A DNA stretch of 55,667 nt. It comes from an uncultured Neomegalonema sp. GTDB taxonomy: Bacteria; Pseudomonadota; Alphaproteobacteria; Rhodobacterales; Rhodobacteraceae. Shown in pieces: positions 25,371-33,861 of this stretch. Below the pieces are notes generated by a model, which was not told the DNA's origin, did no database searches, and saw nothing but the letters and a program-made list of their open reading frames with translations. Each line of letters begins with the position of its first letter. The first letter of the stretch is position 1. Made by a program: the position numbers and the translations under genes. Where the stretch lies: NCBI GenBank assembly GCA_938008165.1, contig CALLLP010000034.1, positions 1-55,667 of the forward strand, given 5' to 3'.

Positions 25371-26414
25371 CTATTTCACTTCAAACAAGGCACATAATTG
25401 CGTGATGTCTGCGGGTAAAGGGGATGTCCAGCGCATTGTTTCGCCCGTGACGGGATGATCGAAGCCCAGCGTTGCCGCATGAAGCGCCTGACGTGGAAAG
25501 GCGCTGATCGCGGCGCGGGCCTCCGGCGACAGGGATTGGGGCGGCACCCGCGCGCGGCCATAGGTCTGATCGCCGACAAGGGGATGGCCGACATGGGCCA
25601 GATGCACCCTGATCTGATGGGTGCGACCTGTCTCTAACCGGCATTCGACGAGGGTGGCCGCGCCGAGACGCTCGCGCAGGGAAACGCGGGTGATGGCGTG
25701 GCGGCCGTCCTTGATACCCACCGCCATTTTCTTGCGGTCGGTGCGTGAGCGCCCTATGGTCGTTTCGATCCGTATCCATCCCGGCTCAAAGCTGGTCGCG
25801 GGCAAGCCGCCAAGCCGGGCATCCGCGCGGGAGGGTTCGCCCCAGACGAGGGCCGTGTAGAGCCGCTCGATGGTATGGGCGGCGAATTGGGCGGACAGAC
25901 CGTGATGCGCCGCGTCGGATTTCGCCACAACCAGCAGGCCGGTGGTATCCTTGTCGATGCGATGCACGATTCCGGGGCGCTTCTCGCCGCCGATCCCTGC
26001 CAGACTGTCACCGCAATGGGCGAGCAGGGCATTGACCAGCGTGCCCGTCCAGGCGCCGGGAGCAGGGTGCACGACCATCCCGGCGGGTTTATCGATGACG
26101 ATGAGATGATCGTCCTCATGCACCACCGTCAGCGGGATCGCCTCTGGCTGTGGAATCGCATCGACCGGGGGGGGCACGATAATCGCAAAGGCCGCGCCCG
26201 CGCTCACCTTCATCGAAGGATTGGTCAGGGCGGTGTCATCGGGTAGCGAAAACACCGCGCCCCCTTCGATAAGGGCGCGCAAACGCGAGCGGCTGATGCT
26301 ATGGGGTTCGCATAGCAGGGCCAGCGCTTTGTCGAGCCGCATTGAGGGGCTATCTTCGGACAGGGCGACGACAAGGCGCTCGCCGTCATCGGATGGGGGA
26401 GTTTGATCGGACAT
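25371..26414 (-). CDS. rluD: Ribosomal large subunit pseudouridine synthase RluD
   Basis: The 347-residue product isomerises uridines of 23S rRNA helix 69. It has an N-terminal S4 RNA-binding domain (MRLDKALALLCEPHSISRSRLRALI, about 25-50) and the RluA-family catalytic motif HRIDKDTTGLLVVAK with the catalytic Asp. ATG 26414 is chosen because it gives the short MSDQTPPSDD leader usual in this family; the frame is open further upstream but reads into the divergent gene. Its start codon and that of the divergent gene at 26413 overlap in the sequence CATG. RluC is a possible alternative, but the overall sequence favours RluD. Confidence 0.92.
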   Translation of the reverse strand: MSDQTPPSDDGERLVVALSEDSPSMRLDKALALLCEPHSISRSRLRALIEGGAVFSLPDDTALTNPSMKVSAGAAFAIIVPPPVDAIPQPEAIPLTVVHEDDHLIVIDKPAGMVVHPAPGAWTGTLVNALLAHCGDSLAGIGGEKRPGIVHRIDKDTTGLLVVAKSDAAHHGLSAQFAAHTIERLYTALVWGEPSRADARLGGLPATSFEPGWIRIETTIGRSRTDRKKMAVGIKDGRHAITRVSLRERLGAATLVECRLETGRTHQIRVHLAHVGHPLVGDQTYGRARVPPQSLSPEARAAISAFPRQALHAATLGFDHPVTGETMRWTSPLPADITQLCALFEVK

Positions 26415-26766
26415 GGAGCGGCGGATACACCAAACTGCGTCCGGGCGCGACGATGAACTGGACGATCTGCCCGAACCGGCGAATCTTCGGTTCCTGCGCC
26501 GCATGGTCACGCTTTTGACCGCGACGATGATCGTCGGCATTGCGGTCGTCGCCGGGGCGCTCGTCATGCGGATCGCGGGGGAGGGGGGTCGTATCCCGAT
26601 GACCGAAATCCGCGTCGGGCCGGGCTACAGCGTCCAGAGCGTCGATCACGGCGCCGGGGACCGGCTGATCATCGTCTTGGAGGATCGGCAAAGCGGCGAT
26701 GCGGTCGTTCGAATTTATCGCACCGATGGCCCGGCGGAAGAATATTCCATTGTGACGGGCGAGTAG
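26413..26766 (+). CDS. Small single-pass membrane protein divergent from rluD (DUF6476-like)
   Basis: The 117-residue product has one hydrophobic helix at about 32-53 (MVTLLTATMIVGIAVVAGALVM) preceded by an acidic cytoplasmic stretch, and a periplasmic beta-rich domain (about 60-117) ending in RIYRTDGPAEEYSIVTGE. It resembles the small DUF6476-type proteins found beside rluD in Rhodobacteraceae; the family name is from memory. The ATG at 26413 overlaps the rluD ATG on the opposite strand; GGGGGAG lies 11 bases before it, inside rluD. Function is unknown. Confidence 0.8.
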   Translation: MERRIHQTASGRDDELDDLPEPANLRFLRRMVTLLTATMIVGIAVVAGALVMRIAGEGGRIPMTEIRVGPGYSVQSVDHGAGDRLIIVLEDRQSGDAVVRIYRTDGPAEEYSIVTGE

Positions 26767-26810
26767 GCGGAGCCTGCCGCCCCCTTTAGGGTGACGACCC
26801 CTTGATCACT

Positions 26811-27077
26811 CTAGCACCGCCCGTCGCGGGCCAGTGCGTCGAAGAGATCGGCTTCGGCGTGCGTATCTCCCGCTTCCAGTGCGTAGACATAGGCATGGGT
26901 CAGATGGAAGGCGGCTTGGGCCGGTTCGGTATCCCAGTATTGCGCCGCCAGCCGATGCAACGCGCAAAGCGTACGGGCCTCGCCGGAGCCGTGCAATGCC
27001 CGGAGGGCATGGTCGAGAGGTGTTTTCGACGCCTCCCGGTCCTTGGCCATCAGGGCCGCGATGTCGGGGGGCATCAT
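26811..27077 (-). CDS. Conserved small helical protein coupled to fabI
   Basis: The 88-residue product starts at ATG 27077, which shares one base with the fabI stop (TGATG), so the two are probably translated together. It is predicted to be helical and soluble, with paired helix patterns (ALRALHGSGEARTLCALHRLAAQYW and FHLTHAYVYALEAGDTHAEADLF, each a helix-turn-helix style repeat) similar to a single SEL1/TPR-like unit. No catalytic motif is visible and the family was not recognised. A longer form from 27137 would overlap fabI by 60 bases and looks unlikely. Confidence 0.65.
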   Translation of the reverse strand: MMPPDIAALMAKDREASKTPLDHALRALHGSGEARTLCALHRLAAQYWDTEPAQAAFHLTHAYVYALEAGDTHAEADLFDALARDGRC

Positions 27078-27889
27078 CAAGTGGTGGAGATGTCCGGTGC
27101 ATCCTCGGCCTTCATGCCCACGACATGATAGCCGCAATCGACATGATGCGTCTCTCCGGTAACGCCGGAGCTGAGATCGCTGAGCAGATAGAACCCGGCC
27201 CCGCCCACATCGTCGCGCGTCACGTTGCGGCGCAGGGGCGAGTTATACTCGTTCCATTTCAGAATATAGCGGAAATCCCCGATCCCGGAGGCGGCGAGCG
27301 TCTTCATCGGTCCAGCCGACAGGGCGTTGACGCGGATGCCCTGCTTACCCAGATCCATCGCCATGTAGCGCACGCTCGCTTCCAATGCCGCTTTTGCGAC
27401 ACCCATGACATTGTAATGGGGCATGACGCGCTCGGCCCCGTAATAGGTGAGGGTCAGCAGGCTGCCGCCTTCGCTCATCAACTTTTCGGCGCGCTGGGCA
27501 ACTGCCGTGAAGCTGTAGCAGGAGATGCTCATCGTCCGGTCGAAATTATCCGATGTGGTATCGACATAGCGGCCCTTCAGCTCGGCCTTGTCGGAATAGG
27601 CGATGGCATGGACCACGAAATCGAGACGGCCCCATTCCTTTTCGAGCGTATCGAAAACCGCATCGAGCGAGGCGGTATCGGTGACATCGCAGGGGAGCAC
27701 ATGGGTTGAACCGATGCTGGCGGCCAGCGGCTCGACCCGTTTTTTCAGTGCATCGCCCTGAAAGGTGAAGGCCAGTTCAGCGCCATGCTCCGCGCATTGC
27801 TTTGCAATGGCCCAAGCTATGGAGCGGTCATTGGCGACCCCCATGATCAGGCCGCGCTTGCCGTCCATGAGCTGTGCTGGAGATGTCAT
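27077..27889 (-). CDS. fabI: Enoyl-[acyl-carrier-protein] reductase FabI
   Basis: FabI performs the last reduction of each cycle of type II fatty acid synthesis. The 270-residue product is an SDR with the FabI-type nucleotide loop GVANDRSIAWAIAK (17-30), the catalytic Tyr159-x6-Lys166 pair (YNVMGVAK), and SAGPMKTLAASGI further on. The length is standard. The ATG at 27889 is preceded by a leader of about 80 bases with a perfect palindrome and a plausible promoter. It is followed by a translationally coupled small gene. Confidence 0.95.
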   Translation of the reverse strand: MTSPAQLMDGKRGLIMGVANDRSIAWAIAKQCAEHGAELAFTFQGDALKKRVEPLAASIGSTHVLPCDVTDTASLDAVFDTLEKEWGRLDFVVHAIAYSDKAELKGRYVDTTSDNFDRTMSISCYSFTAVAQRAEKLMSEGGSLLTLTYYGAERVMPHYNVMGVAKAALEASVRYMAMDLGKQGIRVNALSAGPMKTLAASGIGDFRYILKWNEYNSPLRRNVTRDDVGGAGFYLLSDLSSGVTGETHHVDCGYHVVGMKAEDAPDISTT

Positions 27890-27945
27890 CCGTGAGACCT
27901 GCTATCGGGCGGGGGCCATGTCTGGCCGGGCCGCAAATGCGATGG

Positions 27946-27960
27946 CCGGGACTGTCCCGG
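27946..27960 (-). promoter_or_regulatory. Perfect palindrome in the fabI leader
   Basis: CCGGGAC-T-GTCCCGG is a 7+1+7 perfect palindrome located just after the predicted transcript start of fabI and about 57 bases before its ATG. It could be an operator for a fatty-acid regulator or a stabilising 5' hairpin. No T tract follows, so it is not a typical terminator. Confidence 0.4.
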
Positions 27961-27974
27961 ACATTGTTAGGCAT

Positions 27975-28002
27975 ATCCTACACATTGGGAATCCGGCGTC
28001 AA
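27975..28002 (-). promoter_or_regulatory. Candidate sigma-70 promoter of fabI
   Basis: On the minus strand TTGACG (27997-28002) and TAGGAT (27975-27980) are spaced 16 bp, a fair match to sigma-70 -35 and -10 elements, and point at fabI. This is from inspection only. Confidence 0.4.
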
Positions 28003-28030
28003 CGAACGGTTCTGGCGGGGCGTTGTCCGA

Positions 28031-28615
28031 TCAGGCGGCTTTGGTGATTTTGGCCAGAATTCTGTAGGCGTTGTTGATTTCGGCAAGACGTTCCGCCGCA
28101 TAGGCGATTTTGTTATCCGAGACGCCAAGGCCGCGCAGGCGGTCGGGATGGTAGAGCTTGACGAGGCGTCGATAGGTGGCCTGAATCTCGTCATAGGTCG
28201 GGTTATCGCCCAGACCCATCGCATCGAGGGCGTCGTATTCTTCCTTGCGGGTGAAGAGAGATTTCTTCTTGCCTGTATTGGCGTCGGCATCGGCTTTCTT
28301 GCGTTTTTCCTCTTCTTCCTTTCGGGCCTTGGCCTTGGCTTTTTCCTCGGCTTGGCGGCGGGCCTGATTCTCCTCCTCGCGCTGGCGGGCATTTTGCTCG
28401 ACCATTTCGGTGATGCGCTTGACGGATTGCATGCTGACATAGGTTTCTTCGCCGTTCTCCATCTCGAAATGGAGGAAATTCTCGGCTTGCATAACCGTCG
28501 TCAGAAAATCGGTGCCAACAGGAACAAGAACGAATCCGGAGGAAACATCGCCATCGATATGGTCGATTCGGGCCGCATATTTTTTTGTCGCTCTCTTGTA
28601 GCTGCTGGCGGACAT
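28031..28615 (-). CDS. J-domain protein with C-terminal DnaJ domain
   Basis: The 194-residue product has an N-terminal globular part (about 1-70), a strongly charged predicted coiled coil rich in Glu, Lys and Arg at about 72-118, and a J domain at the C-terminus (about 135-190) with the HPDR form of the HPD motif in LVKLYHPDRLRG. J domains stimulate the ATPase of DnaK-type chaperones. The C-terminal position and lack of zinc-finger or substrate-binding domains make it a class III J protein whose client is unknown. ATG 28615 is in a divergent region with the next gene at 28705. Confidence 0.85.
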   Translation of the reverse strand: MSASSYKRATKKYAARIDHIDGDVSSGFVLVPVGTDFLTTVMQAENFLHFEMENGEETYVSMQSVKRITEMVEQNARQREEENQARRQAEEKAKAKARKEEEEKRKKADADANTGKKKSLFTRKEEYDALDAMGLGDNPTYDEIQATYRRLVKLYHPDRLRGLGVSDNKIAYAAERLAEINNAYRILAKITKAA

Positions 28616-28704
28616 CGGATACTCGAATTCTCACTGCGAGCGTCCATGCTAGTTTACAATGGTAAATGACGAGTTTGCTTTAAGCCCTTAATAGCAAGGC
28701 GAAT

Positions 28705-29697
28705 ATGGAAAACTGGATTATTCACCGGCCCGGTTCCATCGAGGATTTGGCTCTGGAGCGGGCCGCGATTCCCGAACCGGGGGCGGGTGAGGCGCGGATT
28801 CGGGTGCTGGCCTGTGGGATCAACTTCGCGGATCTCTTGATGCTCAAGGGCACATATCAGTCCACGCCCCCCTTTCCCTTCGCTCCGGGGGCCGAAGTGT
28901 GCGGGATTGTCGAGGCGGTCGGCGAGGGGGGGACGCCGGAGCTGATCGGCAGGCGGGTCGTCGCTTATTGCGGGCATGGAGGATTGGCGCGCCATGTTCT
29001 GGCCCCCTTGATTGCCTGTGCGCCGGTGCCGGAGGCGCTTGGATCGGTTCTGGCGGCATCGATGCCCATCGCCTACGGATCGTCCGAACTGGCCTTGGCG
29101 CGGCGGGCGCGGTTGCAATCGGGCGAATGGCTGCTGGTCGGCGGGGCGGGGGGCGGTATCGGCCTGACATCGATCGAAATCGGCGTGCGGATGGGGGCGC
29201 GGGTCGTCGCGCTGGCGCGGGGCACCGAGAAAGGTGACGCGGCGCGGGCCATGGGGGCCGCGCATGTGCTCGATCCTGCCGGGATCGATCTGGCGGGTTA
29301 TGCTCTGCGCGAGGCGATTCTGGAGCGGACGGGCGGGGCGCGTATGGATGTGATCGTCGATCCGGTCGGGGGCGATCTTGCGCGGGCGATGATGCGCGCG
29401 ACGGCATTCGAGGCGCGCGTCCTGCCGCTGGGATTTGCGAGCGGGGATGTGCCCGCCTTCAAGGCCAATCATCTGCTGGTGAAGAATATCGATGTGATCG
29501 GCTTCTGGTGGGGCGATTATTTCCCCAAAGCCCCCGAGGCGGTGCGCGAAAGCCTTGTGAGACTGCTGTGCTGGGCCGCTGAGGGAACGATCAAACCGTT
29601 TGTCTCGGATACGATCCCCTTCGAGCGGGCACCGGACGCCCTGACACTGCTGGCGGAGCGTCGGGCGACCGGCAAGGTGGTGGTCAGCGTCGGGTGA
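28705..29697 (+). CDS. NADPH:quinone oxidoreductase family protein (zinc-free MDR)
   Basis: The 330-residue product is a medium-chain dehydrogenase/reductase of the quinone-oxidoreductase branch. The N-terminal GroES-like domain has GINFADLLMLKGTYQ and PFAPGAEVCGIVEAVGEG, without the zinc-ligand cysteines of alcohol dehydrogenases. The nucleotide-binding loop is VGGAGGGIGLTSIEIG at about 149-164, matching NADPH-binding QOR proteins. ATG 28705 has AAGG upstream. It ends 3 bases from the convergent dehydrogenase gene. The physiological substrate is unknown. Confidence 0.92.
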   Translation: MENWIIHRPGSIEDLALERAAIPEPGAGEARIRVLACGINFADLLMLKGTYQSTPPFPFAPGAEVCGIVEAVGEGGTPELIGRRVVAYCGHGGLARHVLAPLIACAPVPEALGSVLAASMPIAYGSSELALARRARLQSGEWLLVGGAGGGIGLTSIEIGVRMGARVVALARGTEKGDAARAMGAAHVLDPAGIDLAGYALREAILERTGGARMDVIVDPVGGDLARAMMRATAFEARVLPLGFASGDVPAFKANHLLVKNIDVIGFWWGDYFPKAPEAVRESLVRLLCWAAEGTIKPFVSDTIPFERAPDALTLLAERRATGKVVVSVG

Positions 29698-29700
29698 CGC

Positions 29701-30573
29701 TTATTTGTTCAGCCGCATCACGAGGCTCGACGTATCCCAGCGATTGCCGCCCATCGCCTGCACATCGGCATAGAATTGATCGACCAGCGCCGTAACGGGC
29801 AGGCGCGCGCCGACCTCGTTCGCCTGTTCGAGACAAATGCCCAGATCCTTGCGCATCCAATCGACGGCAAAGCCCTTGTTGTCCTGAAAATCGCCATCGA
29901 GAACCCATTCGTAGCGGTTTTCCATCTGCCAGCTTTGCGCGGCCCCTTTCGAGATGACATCGACCACCGCGCGGCCATCCAATCCCGATTTATTCGCAAA
30001 TTCCAACGCTTCGGCGAGGCCCTGAACCAGCCCGGCAATGCAGATTTGATTGACCATCTTGCACAATTGCCCCGCGCCGGATTCCCCAAGGCGGCGGCAG
30101 GATTTGGCGTAGTGATCGATGACGGGTTCCGCCTTGGCATAGGGGTCTTCATCCCCGCCGCACATGACGGTCAGCTGGCCATTTTCGGCGCCCGCCTGCC
30201 CGCCTGATACCGGCGCATCGATGAACTCGATGCCTTTGCCCTTGGCGATAGCGTATAATTCGCGGGCCACTTTGGCCGAAGCGGTCGTATGATCGACGAA
30301 GATCGCGCCCGCCTTCATCGCCCCGAATGCGCCGCCTTCGCCAATGGTGACCGAGCGCAGATCGTCGTCATTGCCCACACAGGCCATGACGAAATCGCAA
30401 TCGGCGGCCGCTGCGGCAGGGGTTGCGGCAGGGGCGCCGCCATACTCCTTCACCCAGGCGTCGGCTTTGGCAGAGGTGCGGTTATAGACGGTGACGTCAT
30501 GGCCGTTCTTTGCGAGATATCCGGCCATCGGATACCCCATCACACCCAGCCCGATAAAGGAGACTTTCGCCAT
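29701..30573 (-). CDS. Beta-hydroxyacid dehydrogenase (3-hydroxyisobutyrate dehydrogenase family)
   Basis: The 290-residue product has the family features in order: N-terminal NAD(P) loop FIGLGVMGYPMAG (6-18), substrate-binding DAPVSGGQAGAENG (about 119-132), and catalytic lysine in GAGQLCKMVNQ (about 167-177). Members act on 3-hydroxyisobutyrate, tartronate semialdehyde, glyoxylate or succinic semialdehyde. The motif YNRT after the second strand suggests NADP preference (Arg for the 2'-phosphate), but this is a guess. ATG 30573 follows AGGAG. It could be mmsB, garR or a glyoxylate reductase; no neighbouring catabolic gene settles it. Confidence 0.9.
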   Translation of the reverse strand: MAKVSFIGLGVMGYPMAGYLAKNGHDVTVYNRTSAKADAWVKEYGGAPAATPAAAAADCDFVMACVGNDDDLRSVTIGEGGAFGAMKAGAIFVDHTTASAKVARELYAIAKGKGIEFIDAPVSGGQAGAENGQLTVMCGGDEDPYAKAEPVIDHYAKSCRRLGESGAGQLCKMVNQICIAGLVQGLAEALEFANKSGLDGRAVVDVISKGAAQSWQMENRYEWVLDGDFQDNKGFAVDWMRKDLGICLEQANEVGARLPVTALVDQFYADVQAMGGNRWDTSSLVMRLNK

Positions 30574-30737
30574 TTTCCAAACTCCTGTGGTTTAAGCTCT
30601 TGAAACTGTGCCGCGTCATAGCGCATGCAACCGGCAGACTCGGGCGGCGCTTGCCCCCGTTGCGCGACCATGGCCATGCTGTCGGCAAGGTCAAGGTCTG
30701 ATGTCTTTTCGATGGGCTGACAGGGAGAACGCAATCC

Positions 30738-33227
30738 GTGGCTGGTATTTGGCGTCTGGGACAAAGGGCGGTCGCGGGGATCGTCATTTTGGCGCTGCTT
30801 GCTGTATTGGCGGTCGCCATGCTCGCCTCGTTTTCGCTGCCCCGGTTTTCGGGGGTCGAGCGGATGCCCGGCGTGGATGCGCGGATCGAGATCGTGCGCG
30901 ATGCCCATGGCATTCCGCGCATCTTTGCAAAGACGCCCCATGATGCGTGGTTCTCACTGGGCTATGTGCATGCGATGGACCGGCTGTGGCAAATGGATGT
31001 TGCGCGGCGACTGGCCCAAGGGCGCCTCTCCGAGCGGTTTGGAACGGTTGCTCTGGCGACCGACCGCCTGATGCGCGCGCTCGATCTTGATGGCCATGCG
31101 GAGCGCTCGTTGGCGGGGCTGTCGGATGAGGCACGCGATATCCTCGATGCCTATGCCGAGGGCGTTAATGCCCGAATCCGCCAGAACGAGGATCAGGGGC
31201 ATGGTCGCGGCGCGCCCGAATTTTATGTGTTCGGCGGCGATATCGATCCATGGAGCCCCGCCGATTCCCTATCGATCCTGAAGGGAATGGCGTTCCAGAT
31301 TTCACGCGGCGCCTTGGCGAAGGAGGTCAAGCGCGGCCGGTTCTGGCTCAGCCTCGACCCCAAGCAGGTACACGATCTCTTTCCCGATTATCCGGGGCAG
31401 GGGGTGACGGCCCTGCCCATCGTCAAGGCCGAGGGGCAAGCGATACCGCAGGACAGATTGTTTGCTCTGGGCGATCTGAGCGACGAAAAGGCCGCCGGTG
31501 CCTCGAATGCCTGGGCGGTGGATGGGCGGCATACGGCCAGCCGCGCGCCTCTGTTGGCATCGGACCCGCATTTGCCGCTGACGGCCCCCGGTATCTGGCA
31601 TCCCGTTCAGATCAGCGGGCCGGGGATCGAGCTGATTGGGGCCAGCTTGCCTGGCTTGCCCGCCATCGTGATCGGGCGCAACGACCGGATCGCATGGGGC
31701 ATCACCGCCGCCGAAATCGACGATCTGGATGTCTTTGTAGAACAGGTCGACCCGGATGACAGCACCCGTTATCGCACGCCGGGCGGGTGGGAGCCATTCG
31801 AGACCCGCAAAGAGACGATCCGCGTCAATGGCTCCGCCCCTGTCGGCGTGGTGCTTCAGTATACGCGCCATGGTCCCGTTCTGCCGATTACGGTGGCAGG
31901 GCTGGCCACGGTGACGCCGCGCAATCATGTTCCTGCCCTGTCATGGACGGCGCTGACCGATGACGATACCAGCTTTGAGGCGCTGATCGCGCTCAACCGC
32001 TCGGGCACCGTGGCCGAGGCGCTGCGCTCCGCCGATGAGTATATCGCGCCTGCGCTCAATCTGGTGGTGGCGGATGCGAAGACGGTGGGGATGGGTGTCG
32101 CGGGGCGCGTGCCCCGGCGTCGCCTGACGAGCCGCATTCAGGGCCGCGTTCCCTCGCCGGGCTGGAAGGACGATGACGACTGGCTCGGCTGGCTCGAACC
32201 CTCCGCCCTGCCACGCACGATCAATCCGGCGAGCGGGGCTGTGGCCAATGCGAATAACCGGGTCGGCAATGCCGAATTTCCCCGGCATTTGTCCTTTGAC
32301 TGGGATGCTCCCTATCGCCTGAACCGGATTATCAAGCAACTGAGCGCCCGCGAGACCCATAGCGTCGAGAGTTTTCGCGCTCTCCAGATGGATTCCATCT
32401 CCGAGATGGCGCGCACCGTTGCACCGCTGATCGGAGCGGGGCTGTGGGACAGCGGCGAGGAAGAGGGCGCGCATCGCCTGCGGGCCGAGGCGCTGACACG
32501 TCTGCGCGACTGGAACGGCGATATGAGCGAGCGACGGGCCGAGGGCCTGATTTTCACCGCTTGGCTCGATCGGCTGGTCGGCCTGATCGCGGGGGACGAA
32601 TTGGGGGTCTTGATCGAAAACTACAAGGGATCGCGCCCGCTTTTTATCGAGCGGGTCTATCGCGATCTGGACGATGCGGGCCGGTGGTGCGACGATACTA
32701 AGACCGCCGAGGTGACGGAGGCGTGCTCCGACATGGCCGCGCGGGCGCTCGACCGGGCATTGGAGACGCTGGCTGGGCAATATGGCAACGATATCGATGA
32801 CTGGCGCTGGGGCGAGGCACACCAAGCTCTCCACAAGCACAGCACGCTGGGCGATGTGGGCACGACGGTTCTGGGCGTGTCGCTGTCGCTGGGTCCATTC
32901 GTGAATATCGCGCATGAGACAAGTGGCGGTGATTACACGCTCAACCGGGGTGCGATGGCCCATCTCGGTCCCGACCCTTATACGAATGTCCATGCGGCGG
33001 GCCTGCGGGCTGTATTCGATCTGGCGGATCTGGATCGCTCGATGTTCATCGTCTCGACGGGGGCGAGCGGGCATCCATTGTCGGATTACTACGATAATCT
33101 TGCGCCCCTATGGCGGTCGGGGGAGTTGGTGCCGATGTCGACGGACCGGGAAACCATCGATTCAGGCGCGCTGGGCACCCTCGTCATCGCCCCGGATCAG
33201 GACGCAGAATCGCCGATGCTGCCATAG
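30738..33227 (+). CDS. Penicillin acylase family N-terminal nucleophile hydrolase
   Basis: The 829-residue precursor starts with an uncleaved-looking signal anchor at about 12-33 and then the alpha-chain region with DAHGIPRIFAKTPHDAWFSLGYVHAMDRLWQM split across 55-86. The autocatalytic site is GASNAWAVDG with Ser256 as the new N-terminal nucleophile of the beta chain, followed by ASDPHLPLTAPGIW. The family includes penicillin G acylase and quorum-sensing N-acyl-homoserine-lactone acylases; substrate preference cannot be read from sequence. The start is GTG 30738 with GGGAG 10 bases upstream. The 3' end overlaps the convergent flavin reductase by 31 bases. Location is periplasmic or membrane anchored. 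Confidence 0.92.
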   Translation: MAGIWRLGQRAVAGIVILALLAVLAVAMLASFSLPRFSGVERMPGVDARIEIVRDAHGIPRIFAKTPHDAWFSLGYVHAMDRLWQMDVARRLAQGRLSERFGTVALATDRLMRALDLDGHAERSLAGLSDEARDILDAYAEGVNARIRQNEDQGHGRGAPEFYVFGGDIDPWSPADSLSILKGMAFQISRGALAKEVKRGRFWLSLDPKQVHDLFPDYPGQGVTALPIVKAEGQAIPQDRLFALGDLSDEKAAGASNAWAVDGRHTASRAPLLASDPHLPLTAPGIWHPVQISGPGIELIGASLPGLPAIVIGRNDRIAWGITAAEIDDLDVFVEQVDPDDSTRYRTPGGWEPFETRKETIRVNGSAPVGVVLQYTRHGPVLPITVAGLATVTPRNHVPALSWTALTDDDTSFEALIALNRSGTVAEALRSADEYIAPALNLVVADAKTVGMGVAGRVPRRRLTSRIQGRVPSPGWKDDDDWLGWLEPSALPRTINPASGAVANANNRVGNAEFPRHLSFDWDAPYRLNRIIKQLSARETHSVESFRALQMDSISEMARTVAPLIGAGLWDSGEEEGAHRLRAEALTRLRDWNGDMSERRAEGLIFTAWLDRLVGLIAGDELGVLIENYKGSRPLFIERVYRDLDDAGRWCDDTKTAEVTEACSDMAARALDRALETLAGQYGNDIDDWRWGEAHQALHKHSTLGDVGTTVLGVSLSLGPFVNIAHETSGGDYTLNRGAMAHLGPDPYTNVHAAGLRAVFDLADLDRSMFIVSTGASGHPLSDYYDNLAPLWRSGELVPMSTDRETIDSGALGTLVIAPDQDAESPMLP

Positions 33228-33721
33228 GTTCCGCGATAATAGAGCAGCGGTGCGCCACCGCTTCGCCATCCCGTCTCGACCACCCGTCCGACGAGGATGC
33301 GATGATCGCCGCCGCCATGCACATCATGAAGCACGCAATCGGCCACCGCCAGCGCCCCGTTCAGGATCGGCGCGCCGGATTGCCATGATGCGCCGAAATC
33401 GCCCGCTACGACGGTATGGTCGCGGGCATAGCGGTTCGAGATGTCCTGCTGATGCGCCGCGAGGATGTTGAGGGCGAAATGGCCTGCGCGCAGGAAGGAT
33501 TCCATCGTGCCCGAGGTATCCTCCAGACAGAACAGCGCGAGCGCGGGGTCGAGGGAGACGGAGGTAAGCGAATTGATCGTGATCGCCGTGCCCGGATCCT
33601 CCGCCCCTGCGCGGCAACTTGCAATGGCGACGCCGGTGGCGAATGACCCGAAACAGGATCGGAATGCGGCGCCGTCTCCCCCGTCTCCACGCTGCATCGG
33701 GGCGCTGTCGTCTGTCGTCAT
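33197..33721 (-). CDS. Flavin reductase domain protein
   Basis: The 174-residue product belongs to the flavin reductase (HpaC/FMN-binding split barrel) family, with FGSFATGVAIASC near the N-terminus, TAITINSLTSVSLDPALALFCL in the flavin-binding core (written here as its landmark TINSLTSVSLDP), FALNILA, and the C-terminal LLYYRGTYGSI. Such enzymes supply reduced FMN or FAD to a partner monooxygenase. No monooxygenase gene is adjacent. The ATG is at 33721, and the 3' end overlaps the acylase gene by 31 bases tail to tail. Confidence 0.9.
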   Translation of the reverse strand: MTTDDSAPMQRGDGGDGAAFRSCFGSFATGVAIASCRAGAEDPGTAITINSLTSVSLDPALALFCLEDTSGTMESFLRAGHFALNILAAHQQDISNRYARDHTVVAGDFGASWQSGAPILNGALAVADCVLHDVHGGGDHRILVGRVVETGWRSGGAPLLYYRGTYGSIGDSAS

Positions 33722-33861
33722 CGGAGCGATCCGTCCTCAAAATCTGTTTCCTGCGTATAGGGCCAAGCTAGGGCGGGCGGCAAGCATGGCGATCCCTTGA
33801 TGACCCGGCGGGCGCACTGCGCTAACACGGGCGCAGTGCTACACCCCCCGGAGATGCGTCC

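Noticed and set aside
30738..33227. The acylase gene as a quorum-quenching AHL acylase
   Set aside because: The Ntn-hydrolase family is clear, but no residue visible here separates AHL acylases from penicillin or other amidases, so only the family is given.
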